Of a DNA stretch of 64,000 nucleotides, positions 51,127 through 59,312 are shown in pieces. Positions within the stretch are counted from its first letter, which is position 1. Each line of letters starts with the position of its first letter. Source of the DNA: an uncultured Bdellovibrionales bacterium (GTDB lineage: Bacteria; Bdellovibrionota; Bdellovibrionia; Bdellovibrionales; UBA1609); contig CAILEP010000022.1 in assembly GCA_903833275.1 (NCBI GenBank), forward strand, positions 62,001-126,000. The letters run 5' to 3'. A program made the translations under genes and the position numbers. Under the pieces are notes generated by a model, which was not told where the DNA came from, did not search any database, and saw nothing but the letters and a program-made list of their open reading frames with translations.

Positions 51127-51429
51127 CTATTCGTCACAAAGACTTTTATTATCGGCCGGGCTGCTGCTGACAGCCAACGGGCCATCGCCAATGCAGATCT
51201 CTTTCAATTGTTTGTCTGTCAGGTCTTTGTTGCCGAGCCGATAGTAACAATAAGCCGCATCACCAACGGGGTCGCGGCGAAACCAATTGCGCGCGCAATA
51301 AAGTCTTGAGTTCAGGTGAGAGACGCAAAACGGCTGCGAACCAATCGCCTTTACGCAGTTTGGGTCGACGACAACGGCAAAAACCGAACCCGAAATTGTC
51401 ATGAGCAATGCAAAAACTACAGTCTTCAT
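51127..51429 (-). CDS. Small secreted Cys-rich protein
   Basis: 100 residues from the ATG at 51429, which has GAGGAGG eight bases upstream; the longer frame to 51525 reads through the palindromic element and is not credible. A signal peptide is clear (MKTVVFALLMTISGSVFA|VV). The mature part has six cysteines (DPNC, PFC, LYC, AYC, KEIC and SLC), so it is probably disulfide-rich. No family recognised. It runs leftward toward the trypsin-like gene with 25 bases between them, so the two may be one transcript, and an inhibitor or partner of that protease is possible but not shown. Confidence 0.7.
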   Translation of the reverse strand: MKTVVFALLMTISGSVFAVVVDPNCVKAIGSQPFCVSHLNSRLYCARNWFRRDPVGDAAYCYYRLGNKDLTDKQLKEICIGDGPLAVSSSPADNKSLCDE

Positions 51430-51493
51430 ACCGTCGCCTCCTCGCCAATTGATCCCTGAGCTTCGGTTGAACACAGTGCGAAGGGCATGCCAA

Positions 51494-51580
51494 TAGGAAA
51501 AAAGGTACGCCGTAACTTTTTGCATCTTAATCTGAGATTTAGAATATTCGGAAAAAAGTTACGGCGTACCTTTTTTCCTA
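51494..51580. repeat. GGTACGCCGTAAC palindrome, copy 3 (terminator-like)
   Basis: Left arm 51494-51521 (TAGG-A6-GGTACGCCGTAAC-T5) and right arm 51551-51580, its reverse complement, with a 29-base loop. The right arm ends with the complement of TAG, which is the stop codon of the kinase gene at 51578. It is the third copy; the loop differs from the other two in length and sequence, so the arms, not the loop, are conserved. Confidence 0.85.
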
Positions 51581-52591
51581 GAGCACCGACAGCAGCTCTT
51601 GCTGGCTGCAGGGGACGCAGCCGATTTTGCCAACGACAATGCCAGCGGCAGAGTTAGCCATGACAGCGGCAACTTCGGGCGAAAGGCCGCCGAACCAGGC
51701 GAGACAGAATGCCGCGACGTAGGTGTCGCCAGCTCCGGTGACATCGTAAACTTGCTGAGATTCAGTCGGGATTACTGTTGCTGAGTCGCCCGAGAAGAAC
51801 ACCACGCCGTCTTTGCCTTGAGTGATAATCACGTTGGGCGCGCCGGTCTGTTTCTGAATGGCGTGCGCCACTTCCGTCACCGAGTTTTTGCTGACCCTTA
51901 AATCATCGAGATTCAACCCTGACAAAATAAAAGCTTCGTCGCGATTGGGCTTAATCAAATCGGCATCGCGATAATAGCGCACCGGCGTCGTACGATGCGG
52001 GTCAACGACCACCCGCTTCGAAGCTTTCTTCGCAGCCGCAATCAACCGCTGGCAAAGTGCCTCGCTAAAAACCCCTTTGCCGTAATCCTGCAAAATAACG
52101 CCGGTCGAACTTGGCAATAACGCTGAAAATTTATCAAACACTGCTCGCTCAATATCGGCCGATAGAAATTTTCGCTCTTCAAAATCGACGCGCACGATAT
52201 GATGCTGCCCTGACATGACCCGCACCTTGCGCGTGGTCGGGCGAGCCTTATCGGCCACCAAATGTTGGTCCGAAACGCCATTTTGCTTCATTAGGGCGCC
52301 GAGATCGGTGGCGGAAGGGTCGACACCGACGACCCCAACCAGAAGGCCTTGCCCACCCAGTGAGCTTACGTTTTGGGCCACATTGGCCGCGAGACCCACA
52401 CGAAATTCGCGGGTTTGGACCTCAAGCACCGGCACTGGCGCTTCGGGGCTAATTCGATGAACCGTGCCGGTCAGGTACTCATCAAGCCCCACATCGCCCA
52501 CCACCAAAATCTTTTGGCCTTCAAATTGGGCGAGCTTTTCACGTATTTGGTTCTTCGCTTTGACTATTTGATCAACTGAAAATGTTTGCAT
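51578..52591 (-). CDS. rfaE1: D-glycero-beta-D-manno-heptose-7-phosphate kinase (HldE kinase half)
   Basis: 337 residues from the ATG at 52591; an open frame continues upstream to 52708 without support. It has the PfkB-family kinase pattern: VGDVGLDEYLTGTVHRISPEAPVPVLEV, then GLAANVAQNVSSLGG and the catalytic DVTGAGDTYVAAFCLA. It phosphorylates heptose-7-phosphate on the way to ADP-heptose for the LPS inner core. The adenylyltransferase half of bifunctional HldE is absent, so another gene must supply it. The stop codon is inside the palindrome copy 3. Confidence 0.88.
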   Translation of the reverse strand: MQTFSVDQIVKAKNQIREKLAQFEGQKILVVGDVGLDEYLTGTVHRISPEAPVPVLEVQTREFRVGLAANVAQNVSSLGGQGLLVGVVGVDPSATDLGALMKQNGVSDQHLVADKARPTTRKVRVMSGQHHIVRVDFEERKFLSADIERAVFDKFSALLPSSTGVILQDYGKGVFSEALCQRLIAAAKKASKRVVVDPHRTTPVRYYRDADLIKPNRDEAFILSGLNLDDLRVSKNSVTEVAHAIQKQTGAPNVIITQGKDGVVFFSGDSATVIPTESQQVYDVTGAGDTYVAAFCLAWFGGLSPEVAAVMANSAAGIVVGKIGCVPCSQQELLSVL

Positions 52592-52725
52592 GTCACATTT
52601 GTAGCAAACCACCCGGCGAGTGTCTAACGCAGCGAGAGAGTCAGACGCTATGAGGCGAACACTGCCGTTGATTTCTAGTTTAGAAGTTATAAGAATATGA
52701 CCTTTCAACTTTAAGGAGCATTAAT

Positions 52726-53982
52726 ATGGAAGGCCTAACCGACGGCGCGCTGTACAAGAACACCATCCGCAACATGGAACACGCGGCTAAAATCACCAAG
52801 CTCAGCCAGTCAGCTGTTGAGCGCCTCAGAAACCCACGCCGGGCCATAATTGTGAGCGTACCGGTTCGCATGGACGATGATTCAATAAAAGTATTCGCCG
52901 GCTATCGCGTTCAGCACAACCAAGTTCTTGGCCCATTTAAGGGCGGTATTCGCTATCACGAAACGGTCAATTTGAGCGAAGTGGCTGCCCTTGCGGCCCT
53001 TATGACCTTTAAAAATTCGCTATTGAACTTACCACTGGGCGGAGCAAAAGGCGGCGTCACCGTCGACCCCACCCAACTTTCTAAACGCGAGACCGAACAA
53101 CTTACGCGTAAATTTGTGTCAGAAATTGCACCCTGGATTGGCCCTGATCGCGACATCCCGGCCCCCGACGTGGGCACAAGCTCACAGACAATGGCTTGGA
53201 TGCTCGATCAGTACTCAAACGAAAGCGGCTTTTCGCAAACGGGCGTCGTCACTGGTAAACCGGTCGAAATTGGCGGCTCTGCGGGTCGTGAAGCGGCTAC
53301 TGGCCTTGGAGTGGTTTACATTATCGAGAAAGTCCTCGAAAAACAAAATCGCAAAATCAAAGGTGTCACAATTGCCATTCAGGGTTTCGGTAAAGTCGGT
53401 ATGCATGCCGCCATCGAGGCGCATTTGTTAGGCGCAAAAATTTTGGCCGTTAGCGATGTACACGCCGCTATTTATAATCCAGAGGGGCTGAATGTCCCCG
53501 AGCTTGTGACTTATTATAACGAAAAAATGACTCTTGATGGCTATCATGGCGCAAAAAAAATCACGAATGATGAGCTACTGGCTCTACCCGTCGAAGTTCT
53601 CGCACCGTGCGCCCTCGACGGCACGGTCAATTCAAACAACGCCGAAGGCGTAAAAGCAAAAATCATTGTTGAGGGCGCAAACGGCCCTGTCACCGCCAAT
53701 GCCAACGAAATTTTGCACGCCAAAAAATGCTTGATCGTACCTGACATTTTGGCCAACGGTGGCGGAGTGGTCGTGAGTTATTTCGAGTGGGTACAAGATA
53801 TCAGCTGGCTGTTCTGGGACGAAACCCAAGTTCGCGAAAAACTGCGCATGGTTATGGATCGCTCATTCGACAAAGTTTGGGATTTCTCTCAACGCAATAG
53901 CCTCGACATGCGAACTTCAGCGATGGCCGTTTCTCTTATGCGTTTAGAAGGCGCAATGAAATTACGGGGCCAGATTTGGTAA
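52726..53982 (+). CDS. gdhA: Glu/Leu/Phe/Val dehydrogenase (glutamate dehydrogenase)
   Basis: 418 residues with an AAGGAG ribosome binding site nine bases upstream of the ATG. The active-site lysine lies in LPLGGAKGGV and the dimer or coenzyme-binding block GFGKVGMHAAIEAHLLGAKI is the Rossmann nucleotide-binding loop. Reversible oxidative deamination of glutamate to 2-oxoglutarate and ammonia. The family is close to NAD-dependent GDH of about 420 residues. PutA at 10604 makes glutamate, so the two may be linked in amino-acid catabolism. The stop overlaps the pyrD start by seven bases, forming an operon with pyrD, mutT and the glycosyltransferase. Confidence 0.92.
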   Translation: MEGLTDGALYKNTIRNMEHAAKITKLSQSAVERLRNPRRAIIVSVPVRMDDDSIKVFAGYRVQHNQVLGPFKGGIRYHETVNLSEVAALAALMTFKNSLLNLPLGGAKGGVTVDPTQLSKRETEQLTRKFVSEIAPWIGPDRDIPAPDVGTSSQTMAWMLDQYSNESGFSQTGVVTGKPVEIGGSAGREAATGLGVVYIIEKVLEKQNRKIKGVTIAIQGFGKVGMHAAIEAHLLGAKILAVSDVHAAIYNPEGLNVPELVTYYNEKMTLDGYHGAKKITNDELLALPVEVLAPCALDGTVNSNNAEGVKAKIIVEGANGPVTANANEILHAKKCLIVPDILANGGGVVVSYFEWVQDISWLFWDETQVREKLRMVMDRSFDKVWDFSQRNSLDMRTSAMAVSLMRLEGAMKLRGQIW

Positions 53983-55013
53983 AACTAAGCCGGCTATGGG
54001 CGTCACCCTGGCTGTGCTTACCAGCTTCGCTAGCGCACGACCTGAGCCAAGTTTATTTAGGCCTTCGTAGCTATTTTGCTCGACCCAATATTAAGACGTG
54101 GGCTTCGCTCACTTGGCGAGGCCTTCACTTTAAAAATCCTCTCGGCATCGCTGGCGGAGTCGACAAAAACGCCGACCACCTCAATTCGTGGTGGTCCTAT
54201 GGCGTCGGCTTCATCGAGGTTGGCACGGTCACTCCGAAGCCTCAAAGCGCTAATCCGCCGCCGATAATTTCGCGCAATTCAGAGCGTGAAGCGGTGTGGA
54301 ACAAAATGGGCTTTCCGAACAAAGGCGCCGTGCATGTGGCCACCAATTTAAAAAAACTGGTGCGCCCCTATGCCACCCCCCTACTGGTCAATATTGGTAA
54401 AAATCGTGAAACCACCAATGTCGACGCTTACAAAGATTATCTTTCTCTGATCGATACTTTCGAAAATACAGCCGATGCATTTGTTATTAATATTTCAAGC
54501 CCCAACACCTCAGGCTTACGCGAACTTTTTAAACCCGAGTTTTTAACCGGTTTTTTGGCGCAACTTCGAGCCCACACTCGCCGACCACTGCTACTTAAAT
54601 TGAGCCCCGACTTAGCCGACGCGGCCTTTGCCGAAGTGCTCGACACCTCGCTCGCCGCCGGGGTTGACGGCTGGATTATTTCAAACACCACGACCGCCCG
54701 CGAAATAAACCCCGTCACCCAAGCCCCTTATTTTGAGGCAGCCGGTGGAGTCTCGGGCCGCCCACTCGCTCAACGCTCACTTTTTTTACTCAAATCGGCG
54801 GTGAACCACTTGGGGGCACGCCGTGGTGACCGCCTTTTAATTTCTGCCGGCGGAGTATCGTCCCCCGAAGATGTTTTCGAGCGCCTGGCGCTGGGCGCTG
54901 ACCTTGTACAAATTTATTCAGCTCTGATATTTTCAGGGCCAGGCTTTTTGAAAAAGGTCGCAGTGGCCGCTGAAAGTTTAGAGTTTTCGGCGATAAAGGC
55001 AAAAAATAAATGA
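53976..55013 (+). CDS. pyrD: Dihydroorotate dehydrogenase, quinone type
   Basis: 345 residues. Class 2 pattern: NPLGIAGGVDKNA, GFIEVGTVTPKPQ, LLVNIGKN, INISSPNTSGLREL (the catalytic Ser region), LLKLSPD, and LLISAGGVSSPED then GADLVQIYSALIFSGPG. The enzyme oxidises dihydroorotate and passes electrons to the quinone pool, on the pyrimidine pathway. The start codon is TTG, seven bases inside the end of gdhA; no earlier ATG is convincing. The stop overlaps mutT by ATGA. Confidence 0.92.
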   Translation: MVKLSRLWASPWLCLPASLAHDLSQVYLGLRSYFARPNIKTWASLTWRGLHFKNPLGIAGGVDKNADHLNSWWSYGVGFIEVGTVTPKPQSANPPPIISRNSEREAVWNKMGFPNKGAVHVATNLKKLVRPYATPLLVNIGKNRETTNVDAYKDYLSLIDTFENTADAFVINISSPNTSGLRELFKPEFLTGFLAQLRAHTRRPLLLKLSPDLADAAFAEVLDTSLAAGVDGWIISNTTTAREINPVTQAPYFEAAGGVSGRPLAQRSLFLLKSAVNHLGARRGDRLLISAGGVSSPEDVFERLALGADLVQIYSALIFSGPGFLKKVAVAAESLEFSAIKAKNK

Positions 55014-55447
55014 GCGAGAACCCGGCCCATAAATCTGATAAAAAACCAAAACGTCACCCCTGGCTGCCGGTGGTGGCTGGCATCATTCGTCGAGAAAAAA
55101 TGGTGCTGCTTGGGCAAAGGCCTGAGGGCGGCAATTTAGCCGGCCTTTGGGAGTTTCCGGGCGGCAAAATCGAACTTGGCGAACAACCCGATCGAGCCCT
55201 CGCCCGCGAACTTAAAGAAGAATTAAATATCGATGCCGAGATCGGCCAACTTAAGTTCGCAGCCACCCACAATTACGGTGATGTTGGCGTCTTGCTGCTC
55301 TTTTACGAAGTTAATTTCTGGAAGGGCCAGCCTGAAACGGCCCACCACACTGAATTGCGCTGGGTGCACATCGACGACCTGCCAAAAATGGCGCTACCTG
55401 AAGCCAATCGAAATGTACTCGACAGAATCATTGCGCTACTGAAATAA
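55010..55447 (+). CDS. mutT: 8-oxo-dGTP diphosphatase (MutT/Nudix)
   Basis: 145 residues. A complete Nudix box, GGKIELGEQPDRALARELKE followed by ELNID, matches GX5EX7REUXEEXGU closely. The start of the domain, VVAGIIRREKMVLLGQRPEGG, and HTELRWVHIDDLPKMALPEAN fit the MutT subfamily that cleans oxidised dGTP from the nucleotide pool. The ATG overlaps the pyrD stop (ATGA), so it is translationally coupled to pyrD. Confidence 0.92.
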   Translation: MSENPAHKSDKKPKRHPWLPVVAGIIRREKMVLLGQRPEGGNLAGLWEFPGGKIELGEQPDRALARELKEELNIDAEIGQLKFAATHNYGDVGVLLLFYEVNFWKGQPETAHHTELRWVHIDDLPKMALPEANRNVLDRIIALLK

Positions 55448-55453
55448 TCAACT

Positions 55454-56788
55454 ATGGCCAGTTTCTTTCGCTCGAAAAACGAGTTCGAAAAACTCAATAT
55501 TTGTTTGATCACCAAAAAATTCCCGTACCCGGGGCGGGGCGGTGAAGAAAACTATCTTTGGCCAATGGCCCGTGGCCTCGCAGATCGCGGTCATGACGTC
55601 ACGGTACTCACGTGGCAGAACCCGCGTGGCCGCACCGAAATTATCACTCAACACTTTCGAGCTTTTTTCTTGGGCGAGAAAAAGGGCGTCAACAACCGCC
55701 AATTTCCGACCCTTGCCTATCGTAAGTTTTTAGAATTACACGAAGCCCGCCCATTTCAGGTTGTGCATAGCCTTGACGAATCGGGCGAGCTTATCGGTCG
55801 CGATCACAAGAAGCTCAAATTCATAATGACCTATGACGTTTCGGCGACTCAAATGGCCCAACTCTTCTCGATTCTTGGCATGGCCCAAGAGACACTTGGT
55901 AGCTTGCTCTCAACTGGTATCGCCCTTTGTTATAAGTTTTTAACGACTTATTTTTCTTCAGACCGTCGGATTTTAAAGTCGGCTGACGGAATGTTCGTGG
56001 CGACCCCACAGCAGAAAATTATGCTCGAGCGCTACTACATGTACCCCGATATGAAAACTTTCGTTGTGCCATATGGGATGGACCATATCGAAACCGAAAT
56101 TCGCACTCCATCGGCCGAATTACGAGCGAAGCTCGCATTGCCAGAACACGCGCAAATTATTGTAACCCAAACCGATATGACCGAATTCGAAGAGGTGGCA
56201 AACCTCATGCGCGCTTTTCAAAAAGTGGTGATTAAAAAACCGAACGCGCGTCTTATTATTATGGGCAACGGGCCGCTCAAAAATGATATCGAATTTGAAT
56301 GCCTAAATCTGGTGCTGGGCAATAAAACTATTTTTGTTGGAACCCTCGGCGGCGACGAAGTTATCGATATGGTGGCGCTCTCTGACATTTACATAAATTT
56401 AAGTTCGCGCACCTCAGGTTTTGAACCCACGATGCTCGAAGCGATGGCCCAGAAAAAAACGGTCATCGGTTCTGAACTCAGCCCCATCGCGACAATTATC
56501 GAAGACGGCCAAAATGGCTTTCTTGTGCGACCCGCCGACATCGACACCCTTACCGAAATTGTAACTCGCCTTTTGAATAATGAGCTCTCACTTACCGACA
56601 TTGGTGAACGAGCCCATCAAAAAGTTATGGATCTTTTCAATATTGATAAAATGATCGATTTGATCGTTGGTGCCTACCAGACGCTTATCGAGAATCGGCC
56701 TTTTTGGCGCGGGCTGGCGAAAGGTCGAGGTTTGGCAGCCACTCAAAGCGGCTTTCTTCCGCCAGCGGCCACTCCACCACCGCAATAA
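55454..56788 (+). CDS. Glycosyltransferase, GT4-type
   Basis: 444 residues. The N-terminal ICLITKKFPYPGRGGEENYLWPMARGLADRG and the C-terminal ARLIIMGNGPLKNDI plus INLSSRTSGFEPTMLEAMAQKKTVIGSEL form the GT-B fold with the acidic GFEPTMLEA donor site. It is likely a cell-surface sugar transferase; donor and acceptor are unknown. It begins six bases after mutT and continues that operon. The C-terminal region ends in a Pro-rich tail. Confidence 0.85.
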   Translation: MASFFRSKNEFEKLNICLITKKFPYPGRGGEENYLWPMARGLADRGHDVTVLTWQNPRGRTEIITQHFRAFFLGEKKGVNNRQFPTLAYRKFLELHEARPFQVVHSLDESGELIGRDHKKLKFIMTYDVSATQMAQLFSILGMAQETLGSLLSTGIALCYKFLTTYFSSDRRILKSADGMFVATPQQKIMLERYYMYPDMKTFVVPYGMDHIETEIRTPSAELRAKLALPEHAQIIVTQTDMTEFEEVANLMRAFQKVVIKKPNARLIIMGNGPLKNDIEFECLNLVLGNKTIFVGTLGGDEVIDMVALSDIYINLSSRTSGFEPTMLEAMAQKKTVIGSELSPIATIIEDGQNGFLVRPADIDTLTEIVTRLLNNELSLTDIGERAHQKVMDLFNIDKMIDLIVGAYQTLIENRPFWRGLAKGRGLAATQSGFLPPAATPPPQ

Positions 56789-56874
56789 GTCGGCCGCCCA
56801 CCCCCAATTGCTATGCCGCCGTCATAATAGGTGCCCGATCAGCATAAATAAGCGAATTGCCGACAAAAAACCGC

Positions 56875-56903
56875 TTGGAAGCTGAAAAATCTTTACCTAC
56901 AAT
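56875..56903 (+). promoter_or_regulatory. Putative promoter of the HU/IHF gene
   Basis: TTGGAA (56875-56880), 17-base spacer, TACAAT (56898-56903), a good sigma70-like match (4/6 and 5/6). Transcription would start near 56910, giving a 50-base leader that carries the two direct repeats. Confidence 0.6.
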
Positions 56904-56913
56904 ATGTGTAGTT

Positions 56914-56944
56914 TCAACACGTTGTCTTATCTCAACACGTTGTC
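56914..56944 (+). repeat. Two direct copies of TCAACACGTTGTC in the leader
   Basis: 13-bp identical repeats at 56914-56926 and 56932-56944, 18 bases apart, each with a CAAC-AC-GTTG core. They follow the proposed transcription start of the HU/IHF gene, so an autoregulatory site or a leader element is possible. Confidence 0.5.
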
Positions 56945-56959
56945 ATAAAGGACTCTCCG

Positions 56960-57265
56960 ATGACCAAAGCCGACCTTATAAACATGATCGCAGACAAAGC
57001 GAGAATCACTCGGGTAAAGGCTGAAACCGTAGTCAATACAATCTTTGACTCGATGATTGAAGCTCTTATGCGCGACGATCGAATTGAAATTCGCGGCTTC
57101 GGCTCATTCGTAAATCGAGAGTACGAGGCCTACAAAGGTCGCAACCCCAGAACCGGCGAAGTGATTGAAGTTGATCAAAAGAAATTGCCCTTTTTCAAAG
57201 TCGGCAAAGAACTCAAAGAAGATATCAATAACGGCAATGATAAAGGCTCGTCGGGCCAGGCCTAG
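56960..57265 (+). CDS. HU/IHF family DNA-binding protein
   Basis: 101 residues. The fold is complete: MTKADLINMIADKARITRVKAE, then IEIRGFGSFVNREYE and the RNPRTGEVIEV arm motif that inserts into the DNA minor groove (the Pro of NPRTGE), then helix KKLPFFKVGKELKEDIN. The spacing and the GFGSF plus RNPRTGE forms fit the IHF alpha/beta-like side of the family. AAGGA lies eight bases upstream of the ATG. A short acidic/polar tail ends it. The convergent epmA gene stops 20 bases later. Confidence 0.93.
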   Translation: MTKADLINMIADKARITRVKAETVVNTIFDSMIEALMRDDRIEIRGFGSFVNREYEAYKGRNPRTGEVIEVDQKKLPFFKVGKELKEDINNGNDKGSSGQA

Positions 57266-57285
57266 TAAGCGGGCCATTTGGGCGG

Positions 57286-58617
57286 CTATTTTTTCTCCGC
57301 CACACCACGAATAACATGCGCGACCCCAAATGGGCGAGTCGCTAAAATACTTTTATACCCGTAAAGCGCCATAAATAATCGATCGAGCCCCAGAGCAATG
57401 CCTCCACTCGGTGGCAATCCCATTTCGAGAGCCGACATGAAGTTCTCATCGATCTTGAGTTCTGTGCGACCATATTCAATTCGTTTTTGCTGATCGTGCA
57501 CAAACCGCGCGCGCTGCTCTTGCGGATTGTTAAGTTCATTAAACGCATTGGCGATTTCAAAGCCATGCCAATAAAACTCACAGCGGTCAGCCCAGCCACT
57601 TGCGCCGATTCGGGCAAGTGCGGCTTGAGACGGCGGGTAATCCACCAAAAGAAACGGTTCGCTTGGCAATTTTGGCTCAATGAGAGCGACCCAAATGAGA
57701 TTGAATATATCGTTAAAATCAAATTTCTCGCTCGGGCCAAGTCCTTTTTTTGCTGCTAAATCGAATAACTCCTGCCGCTTGGTGGCGGGTGCCAGCTCAA
57801 AACCTGTGTGAAGGGCAAAAAGCTCGGCGACGGTAAAACGTGAAACCTGAGCCTGTCGCCCAGAAAATCTTTCGATCAAAGTCTGCACAAGAGTTTTAAG
57901 ATCAGCCTCAATCACCGAAAGATTGGCGAAAGCGCGATACCACTCAAGCATCAAAAATTCGGGCTCGTGTAGCGGCGTCAGCTCTTCGTTTCGAAAAACA
58001 GTTTTAATTTCGAAAATATCTGTCATGCCCCGACACAGAAGTTGCTTGAGGTGCAATTCGGGGCTGGTGGCGAAAAAAAGACCATGGTGCTGGCTGCCAT
58101 TTTTGAAATTCGTCGAGAAGGGCTCGAGCTCGGGCTCCATACCAGGATTACAAACAAGCGTCGGGGTTTGCACTTCAACCATCCCCAAGCCGACAAGAAT
58201 TGTGCGCACTTGCGCTAAAAAATCGGCCCAGCGATGCACTGGCAAAGAATTGAACGTTGTTAGCTCAGACCCCAGCTTATGACGGCAAACGATTTGAGCG
58301 TTTAGGTCACCCGAAACAACGCCGACAAGTTTCCCATGCAATTCAGTCTTAGCCTGAAGGCTTTTGGCCTCAACTTCGATAACCAGAATATCACCATGAC
58401 GGGCCTCAGCAATTGGGCCGGTTAACTGCAACGAGCCCCCACCATCGTTAATTGAAAAGTGATTAGCATCGAAAAGGTAACGTCCGCCAACTCGAAATTT
58501 AGGCGACAGGGGCCGCCCTGCGATCATTTGGCTCGCAAGCCGGCGCAATGAAAACACTTCGCCCTCGATTGCGGGATACTGATTTGTGAGCTCTGGGTGA
58601 GTCGCGTTCTTAGACAT
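57286..58617 (-). CDS. epmA: EF-P lysine lysyltransferase-like (EpmA/GenX), with N-terminal extension
   Basis: 443 residues from the ATG at 58617. Class II synthetase motifs are present: FRNEELTPLHEPEFLMLEWYRAFA (motif 2) and GIALGLDRLFMALYG (motif 3), plus VCNPGMEPELEPF. EpmA is a truncated LysRS that attaches lysine to elongation factor P, so bacteria with it need EF-P modification for polyproline translation. The usual protein is about 325 residues without anticodon domain; here about 100 extra N-terminal residues (YLFDANHFSINDGGGSLQLTG) may be a small OB-like domain. A full LysRS is less likely because the anticodon-binding part is too short. Genes for EpmB or EF-P are not in the window. 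Confidence 0.82.
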   Translation of the reverse strand: MSKNATHPELTNQYPAIEGEVFSLRRLASQMIAGRPLSPKFRVGGRYLFDANHFSINDGGGSLQLTGPIAEARHGDILVIEVEAKSLQAKTELHGKLVGVVSGDLNAQIVCRHKLGSELTTFNSLPVHRWADFLAQVRTILVGLGMVEVQTPTLVCNPGMEPELEPFSTNFKNGSQHHGLFFATSPELHLKQLLCRGMTDIFEIKTVFRNEELTPLHEPEFLMLEWYRAFANLSVIEADLKTLVQTLIERFSGRQAQVSRFTVAELFALHTGFELAPATKRQELFDLAAKKGLGPSEKFDFNDIFNLIWVALIEPKLPSEPFLLVDYPPSQAALARIGASGWADRCEFYWHGFEIANAFNELNNPQEQRARFVHDQQKRIEYGRTELKIDENFMSALEMGLPPSGGIALGLDRLFMALYGYKSILATRPFGVAHVIRGVAEKK

Positions 58618-58713
58618 GTTGCGTATTTGTACCCAAGCGCGATCAGAGTCAAATCCGGAATTGACTAAATGCCTATGAATTTGCGACATTGGGGCCCAAA
58701 ACAAGGAGTATTT

Positions 58714-59283
58714 ATGAGCAATTCTGGCAATAATACAAACTCTGGTACTACCACCGAAACGACCGCCAATAAAACAGCTGCTACCCACGCCGAACACGAA
58801 AAAACGCAGCACAAAACGAGCACGGCTGAAGGTCATGTAGGCGCCGACGAAAACCGTTGGGTTTTGCGCCTCGAAGAACTTTTAAAAGTTAAAAATCTTG
58901 ATGAACTCAAATCCGAACTCACCAAGTTAGCCGGTGAAATTCAAACTGAAATACAGAACTTCGATTTCAACGCGCACCTCAGCCCCTCGGCAAAAACGCG
59001 ACTGAAAACTCTTGAGCAAAGCTACTCAGAGGTCACTCGCGCCGTTTCAAAGGCACAAAAACAATTTGATCGTGAATTTAACAAAAGCCTGCGCGTTTTG
59101 AAAAAAACTCGCCAAGATGTTGAGAAGCAAATTCGTGATGTGCGCGCCAAAGTAACTAAACACCGCGGGACCCTTGTGAAGGCTTCAAAAACACTGACGA
59201 GCAAACTTAAAAAAACCGCGTCGACCGCTCGTCGAGCGCGCAAAACAACGAAAACCGCTGCACGTACGGCTAAAAAAGCCTAA
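58714..59283 (+). CDS. Basic coiled-coil protein with histone-H1-like Lys/Ala tail
   Basis: 189 residues from the ATG at 58714, which has AAGGAG ahead of it; an earlier ATG at 58669 has no ribosome binding site. The first 40 residues are Thr/Asn/Glu-rich and disordered. A charged helical middle (LEELLKVKNLDELKSELTKL, LEQSYSEVTRAVSKAQKQFDREF) is followed by a Lys/Ala/Thr/Arg tail like H1 or Hc1-type proteins (TLTSKLKKTASTARRARKTT). It could bind DNA or RNA through the tail, or be a structural protein; I cannot choose. Confidence 0.68.
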   Translation: MSNSGNNTNSGTTTETTANKTAATHAEHEKTQHKTSTAEGHVGADENRWVLRLEELLKVKNLDELKSELTKLAGEIQTEIQNFDFNAHLSPSAKTRLKTLEQSYSEVTRAVSKAQKQFDREFNKSLRVLKKTRQDVEKQIRDVRAKVTKHRGTLVKASKTLTSKLKKTASTARRARKTTKTAARTAKKA

Positions 59284-59312
59284 ATAGAAAAACCTAAAAT
59301 TTAGGGGTGACG

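Noticed and set aside
51430-51525. Upstream extension of the small Cys-rich gene
   Set aside because: It translates the palindromic repeat; the ATG at 51429 has a perfect ribosome binding site and starts a signal peptide.
58618-58836. Upstream extension of epmA
   Set aside because: The added residues are not EpmA-like and the ATG at 58617 starts a family-like N-terminus.
59284-59312. Glycine riboswitch before gcvP
   Set aside because: Only 29 bases separate gcvP from the preceding gene, far too short for such an element, and no matching structure is seen.
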